Source: Anaspis maculata
Taxonomy: Eukaryota; Arthropoda; Insecta; Coleoptera; Scraptiidae
DNA length: 64,000 nucleotides
Assembly: GCA_949128115.1 (NCBI GenBank)
Contig: OX421964.1
Location: 50,136,601-50,200,600, forward strand
Reading direction: 5' to 3'
Under the pieces are notes generated by a model. It ran no database searches and was not told where the DNA came from. It saw only the letters and a list, made by a program, of their open reading frames with translations. Both the position numbers and the translations under genes were made by a program. Below, one piece after another: positions 1 through 9,630 of this stretch (position 1 is its first letter; the number at the start of each line of letters is the position of its first letter).

Positions 1-2076
1 TGTCCGAGTCCGTGCAGAAATTAAGACGCTGTACTCCTTCTCGAGAATTGAAACAAGAGTCTTGGAACTTTTTTCCGATTAATAGCTGATGTCCCCAAGG
101 GTGGCCAATGGGCACTATTTTTGTTATCCATACATCGTTATCATTATTCTCAAAAAACAGAGATCTCCTGTGCACTTCGATGAAGTTGAACTTCTCCTCG
201 GGAAATAAAGCTACAGCCCTTGAAGATTGAACTTTATCCGGTGGATAGCTTAGGTCCTCAAGGACCAAATAGGCAGGTTGGCTTTCATAATTCGGCCGCC
301 ATCTTGGCTGCCATATTGAAATTTCTTATTAGTGGAACGATTGTCATGAAACTTGAAACTTACCCTTGTCTAGTACGATCATTCTTATTTTCAAGCCAAA
401 TTTCATGATTGCCCCACCATCTTGGCCGCCATATTGAAATCTCTTATAAGTGGAAGGATTTTCATGAAACTTGAGAGTTACGCTTGTCTCGTACGATCAT
501 TCCTATTTTCAAGCTGAGTTTCATAATTCTGCCGCCATCTTGGCCGCCATATTGAAATCTGTTGTTAGTGGAACGATTTTCATGAAACTTGGAGCTTACC
601 CTTGTCTAGTACGATCATTTTGATTTTCAAGCCGAATTTCATGATTCTGTCGATATTTTGGCCGCCATAGTGGAATTTTTTGCCCAAGACGGTAGAACCC
701 TAATCACTCAACATCTTGCGTTCACTAATCCTCCAAAAAGGAAGTGCGCTACTGAGCCTCATGCCCATGAGGCATATTCGCTTGTTTAATATTCCCAGTC
801 GATATTACTGATACCATTACCAAGGAAAAATAGATTGGACTATCCTCTAACGATATTTCAAAACTTTAAATGCGGAACCACACGGAAAAATCCTGTAGAA
901 ATTTTTTTATCAAGAGCGTTAAGAAGGTTTTCAGCTCTCAGTTGTACCCATTCCGGGGAAAATGGAACAGGTAGCTGCAAAAGTTTTCTGCACAACTGGT
1001 TTTCACGGCAAGCAGCGCTATTATTATTTTGGAACGGGATCATCTTTTTTCAACTTTACTCGAGTAGACCCCTTTATGAGGTCCTGGTCTTTGACAATGA
1101 GTGTTTGAGCCGCATGTCCTGAGCAAAGTACTTTTGGCAGTACCTATCACGCACTCGCACAGTACCGTCATCAGGGGTGAACTCGGACGAATTTCGAGGT
1201 TTTAAGCGAATAACGCCCATAATTTTCAGCCGAAAATTTTGAAAAAAATAATTTAGATACCTCTATACTTCATCTATTGACTCCATTAGAAAACAAGCGA
1301 ATATGCCTCATGGGCATGAGGCTCAGTAGCGCACTTCCTTTTTGGAGGATTAGTGAACGCAAGATGTTAAGTGATTGGGGTTCTACCGTCTTGGGCAAAA
1401 AATTGCAATATGGCGGCCAAAATATCGACAGAATCATGAAATTCGGCTTGAAAATCAAAATGATCGTACTAGACAAGGGTAAGTTCCAAGTTTCATGAAA
1501 ATCGTTCCACTAACAAGAGATTTCAATATGGCGGCCAAGATGGCGGCAGAATTATGAAACTCGGCTTGAAAATAGGAATGATCGTACGAGACAAGCGTAA
1601 CTCTCAAGTTTCATGAAAATCCTTCCACTTATAAGAGATTTCAATATGGCGGCCAAGATGGTGGGGCAATCATGAAATTTGGCTTGAAAATAAGAATGAT
1701 CGTACTAGACAAGGGTAAGTTTCAAGTTTCATGACAATCGTTCCACTAATAAGAAATTTCAATATGGCAGCCAAGATGGCGGCCGAATTATGAAAGCCAA
1801 CCTGCCTATTTGGTCCTTGAGGACCTAAGCTATCCACCGGATAAAGTTCAATCTTCAAGGGCTGTAGCTTTATTTCCCGCGGAGAAGTTCAACTTCATCG
1901 AAGTGCACAGGAGATCTCTGTTTTTTGAGAATAATGATAACGATGTATGGATAACAAAAATAGTGCCCATTGGCCACCCTTGGGGACATCAGCTATTAAT
2001 CGGGAAAAAGTTCCAAGACTCTTGTTTCAATTCTCGAGAAGGAGTACAGCGTCTTAATTTCTGCACGGACTCGGAC
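1..2076. repeat. Large inverted repeat (palindrome) with internal ~117-bp tandem units
   Basis: Bases 1-787 are repeated almost exactly, reverse-complemented, at 1291-2076, around a 503-bp spacer. Each arm contains three to four tandem copies of a roughly 117-bp unit built around 'CCGCCATCTTGGCCGCCATA' (near 297, 415, 532 and 649 in the left arm). The left arm is cut by the window edge. Open frames here are mirror copies and show no gene-like protein. Related sequence recurs at 59862-60230, so this is a dispersed family. Part of the spacer (about 832-1200) recurs inverted at 4008-4140. Confidence 0.9.
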
Positions 2077-2100
2077 AGACAGACAGACAGACAGACAAAC
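2077..2100. repeat. (GACA)n microsatellite at the palindrome edge
   Basis: A short GACA-type tetranucleotide run follows the right arm of the palindrome. The same junction, microsatellite then 'CCGGCCACATAAGCGTCA', is seen in reverse near 59862-59920, so the run is part of the repeat family. Confidence 0.85.
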
Positions 2101-2244
2101 CGGCCACATAAGCGTCATTCTGTTACTTATATAAAAAAATGTTCTCCAACTGATTTCGACCTCCTGAACACGAATATCGGGTTCACTTTTGAATTGGAAC
2201 ATTTCTTTTTTATCGAAAAACCGAAAAAATGGTAGCCTTGTCAC

Positions 2245-4147
2245 ATGATTTTTAGTGATACCTACCTACTTTTTTTTTTGTTATTGAGGCGAACATGTTT
2301 CGTAATTTGAGTGCCATTATCCTTCAGGTACCTAGTATTGGCTATTTCAAAATGTTCAATTACTATTTCGGCACGTCTGATTTTAAGTTTGTAGGGTCGT
2401 GTAATATGCGCCGAGCCGTGGCTTTGCGGTCGTTTTCAAAAATTGATAACAATTGACCCGACGGTCGGATCGAAGTGGGGTTTTTGTCAAAAGAAGGTTC
2501 AAATTGTTTTCTAAATATAATGCCGTACATGCAGTGATGTATTTCATTAAGAAATTGTAGTTGCCTGCATATCGCAACTTTCTACATCTTACCGCGAATG
2601 CCAGCACTTGATCGGCGAAGCCGCCCTACACCAAAATGTTATTTTTGTAATTGTTCATGATTATTTCGGCAAAATTTTTCTTGATTCGCGTACCAAGGCC
2701 ATGAGCTACCCATTCGAGTTGAAATATTTTCTGTATTGAATTTCGTTTTGTTCGGAGGAAAGGATATCAAGCACCAGCAAGCAACGAATAAATCATTTGC
2801 GACCGAGCCGTAGTTTCGGAGTCATTTTCAAAAATTAATAACTACTAATCGGCACCTCGCACCGATGTGAAATTTTCATTAAAATAAAGTTCAAATCATC
2901 CTCTAAATATAACTCCGCATATGTATTATGGTAAAATGATAAGATCGGGTACTTCCTCGCATGTGATAACTTTCGAGATCAGGCCGGCTTCTGAAATGCA
3001 GCATTCAACGGCGATGCCGCGTAACACTAAATTGTTATTATTGTCATTGTTTATTATTATTTCGTCGAGATTTTTCTTGGTTCGGGATACAAGGTCATGA
3101 GCTACCCAATGGAGTAAAAATTTTTCGCAAAAACCTTTTCGTCTAGGACTAGATGCTGTGACGGACGGACGGACGGACGGACGGACGGACGGACGGACGG
3201 ACGGACAAAGCGAGGACAAAAGCGCCTTCCCGTTTGGAGAAGTGCGCTAAAAAACTGATTGTCTACACCTTATCAGTTTTTTTTTGACGTAAGTAGTGTC
3301 CGAATTCACCCTTATGTGTAGGGTGAATATGGACACCCCTTTCTTCTGGCCTAAAATTGCATTCTAAAGCCCACAGGTGTGTATTCGGACAGAAAAAATT
3401 AAAAAAATGAATTTTAACATAGCTAGGAGCCACCAAAGTTGAATTCTTCGATTAAAATTGAACAACATATCTAGAAACTGTTTTGCACTTATTTTTATTC
3501 ATTCATCAATAAACCTGATTAACAATCAGAAAAGACAATACAGAAAAATAAATTAACAAAAACTCCGCATTTTATGAAAAAATACTCATATTTTATAGAA
3601 AAAATACACAATTCTGCCGTCCGAATTCACCCTACCTAGGAACACATATTTTTATTAAGCTCCTCCACCACAAAGCCATTGACATAAACAGTGATATATT
3701 TAGTGCAATATGTTGTTTATAAAATGCACTTTCGCCATAGGCTAAAGGTGTGAAGAAAAATCTTCCCTAAATTTCCCCACAGAGGTTTCTTTCCACGTTT
3801 TGGAAAAAGTGCGAAAAGACGAAGAAATGTTAAATGCATGAAATAGTTACTAACTGTTGTGAAATCAGCGTACAACGTTACAGACTTGAAGAATGTACAT
3901 TTGTCAACTGGTTTCATTAGCTATTTTTAGGAAAATCGCACTTCAATCCCCCCCAGATTAAAATGGCGCAAAAAGGTACTCCTGTCCGGATTCCCCCCTA
4001 CTATCCGAATTCACCCCGGATGACGGTAGGTACTGGAGGCATTTTACCGCCCTCAATAAAAATTAGTTTACGGGATTTTTGCGTGCGGTTCCGCATTCAA
4101 AATCTTGAAATATTGTTAGAGGATAGTATAACCTATTTTTCCCTATA
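2245..4147. repeat. Diverged dispersed repeats with a (GACG)n microsatellite
   Basis: No gene recognised. Two related segments (about 2665-2760 and 3040-3135, sharing 'ATGAGCTACCCA') precede a GACG tetranucleotide run at about 3158-3206. It is followed by 'GCGCCTTCCCGTTTGGAGAA'. This end recurs inverted at 10878-10960, and the first part recurs at 14698-14790. At 3300-4020 the motif 'CCGAATTCACCC' recurs several times without a clear boundary. Confidence 0.7.
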
Positions 4148-7100
4148 GTGCGGTCGGTACGCTGAATGATACTGCACTTTTGGTTCATGGCATGAAACTT
4201 GGCATAGAGCTTTGTGAGACCATTTCAAGTAATTTCATCCGATGAGCCAGAAAAAAAAATCGATGGGGGGCGCTGTACAGCCCCCTTTTTTCAAAATGGC
4301 TGCCAAATTTGGGAAAATCACCAAATTGGTCGCCCAATTTCCGGACAAGTATCATTTCCATATTTTTCAAGGTTGCTGGATCGATTGGCAGCAATATTGA
4401 CTTGATTGGACCAACGCGGTAGTCGGAGGACCGTTATTTTGGATCCAAATTGTCTAAAAACGCGCTTTGGTCAAGTAAGTATCATCAGAAATCAAATTAA
4501 TTTCTTCCCAGGCATTTTGGGCCTCTTTTACTGTTTGGTAGTAATTCGGAATCGACGTGGACAACAAGAAGTGAATTTGTTAAATTTGCAGACAATGCAG
4601 ACTCTGAAACAGGTTTTTAGGTATACGCTTATTTCAATGTATATGTTTTTGTCAAAAGGCCATCGTTGTCTAAGGAAGGAGAGCTAAATAGGCCACATAA
4701 CAAAGCCGACATAGTCCACATTCTAGAGGAGCTCTTGAGAGATACCAGATGTTTGCCTTCATGTTCTGACTGCATAATCTACGATGGTGCCACCTTGGTA
4801 CATGCTACTCCGCCAAGATTGTCCTCTAAGTTTGAGGAGTATATGAGCACAGAGTTTCGGCGTCACGTTGTTCAAGACATTGAAAAAGTTAAAGCAAGCA
4901 GGGTGGACTTTGTCTGGGACCTTTATAAGGTCGATAGTCTAAAAACTTCAACCAGAGAAAGCAGAGGATGTGGCATACGTCGACAGGTATATTACCTACA
5001 ATGAAAGCTTTTGAAAAAAAAAATACTCCTCATTCATTCCTTCTTCTTGAGTTCACGTCACTTTAAAAATCCAATATTCAATAGGTGGCAGCTCCCTTGA
5101 GGCTACCCAACAACTGGTCGGATTTCTTGAGGAACTCGGGAAATAAACAGGAACTCTTTCATATGCTGAGTACCTACGTTCTCACAGAATTCCATGATAT
5201 ACATATCGTGACTAATTTGGATCAGGTATTCCCTTCTCCATTATACAATTATTTGCGACGCTTCTTTGTAACTTCAAAATCAATCGAACTGCAGAACTTC
5301 AACACCTTTTCTTTTTAGACCATCAGATTAGCTGGGAACTTTCGAACATCTCTTACGGGGTTGTCTTGTGCTGCGACAGAGGAGGCTGATGGTAGGATTA
5401 TGGCTCACGCAAAGGATATGACTATCCATGGCGCTCAGTCGATTCTCATTTGTACTGTTGACTCCGATGTTGTGGTCCTTTCAGTTTCCTACTTCTTTTA
5501 ATTTGAAATTTTTGGACTGCGTGAGCTTTGGATTCTATTTGGCACAGGCCGTACAAAGCGGTATACATATACCAGTACACCAGTACACCTGATTGCCTGC
5601 CATGACACTTTCGGTGAAGAAAAGGCCACTGCATTACGAGGATTTCATGCATTTACCGGTTGTGACCCGTGTCATCTTTCATGGGAAAGGGAAAGAAGTC
5701 GGCAATGAAAGTGTGGAAGAGCTTTCCAGATAGTACTGCCGCCTTTTTAGCCATTTCTAGACCTACCTCTTCTATTAACCATGCTACATTCAGTGTCCTA
5801 GAAAAGTTTGTGGCCATCCTATACGGGGCGAATGAAAGCAGAGACTTGAACGAGGCACGAAAGAATTTGTTTATGACAAAAACAAAAACCCTTGACAAAT
5901 TACCACCGACTCAGTCGGCATTGCGACAGCACATTTTGCGGGCAGCGTTTCAGGCTGATCAAATCTGGGGGCAAGCCGGTGACGTGAACCCCGATATCCC
6001 ATCTCCCTCCAAGTGGGGTTGGGAGCAGACGACAGCAGTGTGGACACCGACATGGACAGATTTACCACCCATATGGGAGTCTATCAAAGAACTTGTCAAG
6101 TGCTCATGTACCTACATCAGGCTGCAAAGCAAGTAGCAGGTGCTCTTGTAGAGAAGCAAATATACCTTGCACACAATGTTGTGCTGGGTGCAAAGGAAAC
6201 TGCTGCAATTCAAGCCAACCACGGTCAGTTTAATATTATTTCGGCAATTTTTCCCTCGTCTGGTTACTTCTGATTTTTACTAACGAAGTTTTACTTAATT
6301 CCAGTGTGGTCGTCGAAGACAAAGAAATGCGTGAAATATGATATTATCGAGGACTACTTAATAGATAATGATGACTAGATACTTCTAGTTCAATATAATG
6401 AAAACTCTGTAGATGGTTACTAGGTATAACCTCCATCTTTTTCTATAAAGTTCACACTCGAGTTCACATTATTCACATAAACTTACACTGTGTACCTATG
6501 CTCGTGCTACGAAAAAAGATATACATCTATCACCACCACTAAACTTCAAGAAGAGCGCTAGTTTCTACTTCCGGTCGGTTGAAAAATACTCTTGTACCAA
6601 TCAATATAGCTACCAAGCGACTAGGTACCCTCAAAATGCTTGGAAAAAATAGTACATTCGATTTCGGTCAAGATTTGACCGAAACTCTTCTTTAGCACCA
6701 CTTAAACAAAGGAGAACGGTGCGTTAAGGCTTTTTGGTGATCCAATTGAGTTGAAATTACTGCCAGTTGATCTTATATCCTTGAAAATAAGTAAATTATA
6801 CTTCTTTCCACCATACACCATGAGAGCTAATTTCAATGAAAAAAAAAATCGATATTTTTTGCCGTTTTTGAGGTAGGATGTGGGTCTCCAGGGACAATGT
6901 GGTGGCTCTGGTGAGGCTCTTGGAAAAAGAATTCCACAAATTCATATTCGGTGATGACTCTTTTGTCACCCTCATCGATTTCGGAGCACTACCAAACAAT
7001 AAGACGCCCCCGAAATGTCCGGAAAATAAATTGGTTTTGCTTGAGATTTAATCGAAACTCTTTTTTACCATTTGAGTCAAAAATAACCGTTCTACGACCT

Positions 7101-7382
7101 CCACGTTGGTCTGGTTGAGTCAATGTTGCTGTCAATCGATTCAGCATCCTTAAAATACATTGAAATGATGTTTTCCGGGCAACTGTGCGACTGATTTGGT
7201 GATTTTTTCAAAATTCGGGCGCCATTTTGAAAAAAGGGGGCTGTACAGCGCCCCCCATCGTTTTTTTTTCTGGCTCATCGGATAAAATTACTTAAAATGG
7301 TCTCAAGGAACTGTGTGCCAAGTTTCATTGCATGAACCAAAAGTGCAGCATATGTCCCATTTTTGTGTTCTACCGACCGCAC
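4148..7382 (+). mobile_element. TIR-bounded DNA element carrying a FEN1/XPG-like nuclease gene
   Basis: The ends are long imperfect inverted repeats. The left reads GTGCGGTCGGTA from 4148; the right reads the same in reverse, ending at 7382. Homology continues inward for about 300 bp on each side (4148-4450 against 7090-7382). TA dinucleotides flank both ends (4146-4147 and 7383-7384), consistent with a TA target duplication. The centre holds the broken, intron-containing nuclease-like gene at 4621-6378. Non-coding filler of about 700 bp follows before the right end. I do not recognise a DDE transposase inside. The TIR tip resembles that of the palindromic element at 52447-58075. Confidence 0.75.
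4621..6378 (+). pseudogene. Broken FEN1/XPG-superfamily nuclease-like gene with Cys-rich tail
   Basis: Spliced open segments at 4621-4986, 5085-5225, 5319-6223 and 6305 to about 6378 read as one protein, with GT-AG introns at 4987-5084 and 5226-5318. Motifs in order fit the FEN1/XPG fold: IIYDG (Asp codon 4783), VDFVWDLY followed by Lys/Arg-rich LKTSTRESRGCGIRR (Asp 4918), TEEADGR (5379-5390), VDSDVVVL (5460-5468), then FTGCD (Asp 5664) and SSFMGKGKKSA, like a helix-two-turn-helix. A tail with many CxC/CxxC pairs lies at about 6095-6215. Damage: an in-frame TAA at 5499 and single-base frameshifts near 5667 and 6113. The 5' end is unclear because an in-frame stop lies at 4618. From memory, similar uncharacterised proteins are multicopy in arthropods and cnidarians. 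The nuclease role is inference. Confidence 0.7.
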
Positions 7383-8356
7383 TACTAGTGATGGTGTCAG
7401 TAATATCGATTGGGAATATTAAAAAAACCGCTGTTGAACTGGGCAGTGAAAATTTCTCACTTCTTTGTTTGGCATTCTCCCGAAAATAGGTTCCTCACAT
7501 TTTCGACTTTATACATGGAATAAGCTGATGCGGGAATGTGGGAAAAAACATCAAACGCGCCAATTTTTCATGTTCTTGTAGGTGAAAAAAAAAAAAATTA
7601 AAACAAATTTTTCGTACCAACCGAAGACTTTATTTTTTTTTTTAACAGTGAAGAATGACAGCGCCATGGTGACTGATGCTGTTAAGGTTCAAAGTGGAGT
7701 CATTCGCTTCCTTTTTATTGGATAAAGCGATATTAAAAAGTGATTCCGTAGGGACCCCACCCCTTTCAAATTTCAGGGCCCCCCTGGCGACCCCCCGAGA
7801 AAAAATCTGCGTGGCGCTTTGACTCAATCGAAAGAGCAAGATCTTGTGGACCATCCTACCAATTTTTGTGCTTTTGTCGCCAAATGCAAGGTTCACTTGA
7901 TTTTTGGTCACTAACCTTCGGACTAATTAGAGTAAGCCGAGGAGTAAGCTATGGAAAAAAATGTTGTGTTGATACGAATGGTACGATCGAGGGTACGATG
8001 CTAACGTTTTGGCCGCTAGTTGTCCAGATGTGCTATTTACAATATTACAGTTGTCACCGTCATCGTGACGTGATGTAGGCTCAAGTGAAATTTTCGAGAT
8101 TACGTAGCGGGAATATTGAAACATGAGTTTCTTTAGAGTGCAAAGCTGTGGTCGACAAGAAACATCGTCTCTACTGGTTGGTGGCACTTTATCAATGCTG
8201 TTAGGTAAACCGCGGCCACAAAAGGAAATTATGCTGAAGCGCGACAGTACTAAAGAAAATGGAATGAAAATAGTGCCCAGTGAGGTCAAGAAAACTTCCG
8301 TAGATTGGAAATTAATTTATAAAATTGGACTGCACTGCACAAGTCGAAGCACGCGG
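7383..8356. other. Stretch without a recognised gene
   Basis: Several short open frames occur on both strands (for example 7642-7911 minus and 8123-8380 plus). None shows a family motif or splice structure that I can support. No downstream arginase exon was found here. Confidence 0.5.
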
Positions 8357-8697
8357 ATAATGGAGTATTATACTTTTTAAAAAATATTTCGTTTTCGATG
8401 AAAACATAAACTATATTGAAAAATAACTGACCCGTATTTTTTTATTTAGCCAAAAATCGTATCGTTTGGCCGCAATAAATAAACGAAATTCCGATATTCT
8501 ACCTATTTCTGATGTCATTTACACAGGCAGTATAGGCGGTGAGTCGCTGTGACGTCAGAACTAGTTGATGTTATTTATTTATTACGCCCAAACGATACGG
8601 TTTCTGACTGAATAAAAAAACACGGGTCAATTATTTTTCAATGTAGTTTCCATTTGAATCAAAAAAAAATTTTAGTATAATACTCTATTGTAGACAG
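8357..8697. repeat. Foldback MITE-like element
   Basis: The two ends are inverted copies: 'GAGTATTATACT' and 'CTGACCCGTATTTTTTTATT' on the left are mirrored by 'CACGGGTCAATTATTTTTCA' and 'AGTATAATACTC' on the right, around a central 'AACGATACG' palindrome. There is no coding potential. Confidence 0.75.
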
Positions 8698-8874
8698 GCT
8701 CCAAGGAAATTGGCTCCGAATCAGATGTCAAATACTAAAAAAAACCTGGCAAGTCTTTCATGAATTTCTGTATACATATTGTTGTTTTATTTTAGGAAAA
8801 CACCCACGGTCTTGTATCTTGGACCATTACCTACATTAACCAATTTCAAGAAATTTAAAACATACCTATGTATA

Positions 8875-9062
8875 TCTCGTTCACTTTTTATTTTCAGTGA
8901 ATGACTTTTTTGGAACGAAAATAAAGTGGCAAGCTGGGGGGCTACGGCTGATGGCCGCTGATAGTTTCGCTCTAAAACTGCGGGTGCCATCAGCCGTATC
9001 CCCCCTGCACTCCAGCTTGTCACTTTATTTTTGCTCCAAAAAGCTGAAAATAAAAAGTGAAC
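8875..9062. repeat. Foldback element next to arginase exon 2
   Basis: An inverted repeat runs from 'GTTCACTTTTTATTTTCAG' and 'AAATAAAGTGGCAAGCTGG' to its mirror 'CCAGCTTGTCACTTTATTTT' and 'AAAATAAAAAGTGAAC'. The short centre holds 'CGGCTGATGGC/GCCATCAGCCG'. It lies in the intron just downstream of the last visible arginase exon. Confidence 0.8.
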
Positions 9063-9083
9063 AGGATATATGACCTTACCTAC

Positions 9084-9508
9084 CTATAGAATGATCTCCT
9101 CCCAAAGTGATGCAGACTCTACCATCCTTGATGACCTTTTCTACACTCTTGGACACTTCCTGATTATTCGAGACCATATCTGCATAATTCCGCATCTGAG
9201 GCATGTCTTTCACCACCTCAGCAATTTTGTACGACACATCACCGTAATCTTTAACATCGATTTCTTCATCTGTGAAAATTTAATTCAGGTTCCAAATTTT
9301 TTGTTGGCATCAACTATTGTGGATAAACTTAAAACTTACGGATGTTCGAGAGCATGCTGAGAAGCCCTGCATCTCGAATAGCGGCAGGTCCATGACCTAC
9401 GCCAGGTCTGTTTTGGCCTTTATCAAAAGGTACACCTACTAGTCCATATTTTGCACTGAAATGCCGCACAACGTTTTGCTGCACACGTGTTACAACTTTA
9501 CTCCACAT
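9084..9508 (-). CDS. Arginase, mitochondrial type; first two exons only (partial)
   Basis: Arginase hydrolyses arginine to ornithine and urea. Exon 1 is 9340-9508: the ATG at 9508 is followed by a basic, amphipathic start (MWSKVVTRVQQNVVRHFS) that looks like a mitochondrial presequence, then the family signatures GVPFDKGQ and HGPAAIRDAGL. Exon 2 is 9084-9269; it joins in phase 1 and ends in LGGDHSIG, whose His is an established manganese ligand. The donor is ATAG|GTAGGTAAG. That gives about 118 of the usual 310-350 residues. No later exon (the Asp-rich DAHADINT and DxD metal-binding parts) was seen in the 9 kb to the left, so the rest either lies beyond the window or is lost. The ATG sits 122 bp after the fumarase stop, with a TATATA near 9545. 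Confidence 0.85.
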
Positions 9509-9609
9509 GGTCTGCAGTAATACTGAAACCTTATCACGATTTGTATATAGTGAAATCAAGAGTTTGAAAGGTTAGTAATGATAAAAATAATCAGTATCAA
9601 ATATTAATG

Positions 9610-9615
9610 TTTATT
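9610..9615 (-). terminator. Fumarase poly(A) signal AATAAA
   Basis: AATAAA on the minus strand lies about 15 nt after the fumarase stop codon. It implies mRNA cleavage inside the 122-bp gap before the arginase start. Confidence 0.6.
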
Positions 9616-9630
9616 CAACTAATGAGTTAT

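Noticed and set aside
1810..2235. 141-codon plus-strand open frame in the right palindrome arm
   Set aside because: It lies within a repeat, its mirror copy is open in the left arm, and it ends in a microsatellite with a poly-DRQT-type translation. No family resemblance.
7642..7911. Possible downstream arginase exon on the minus strand
   Set aside because: The translation (VARGALKFERGGVPTESLF) has no arginase metal-binding motif, and splice phases do not fit.
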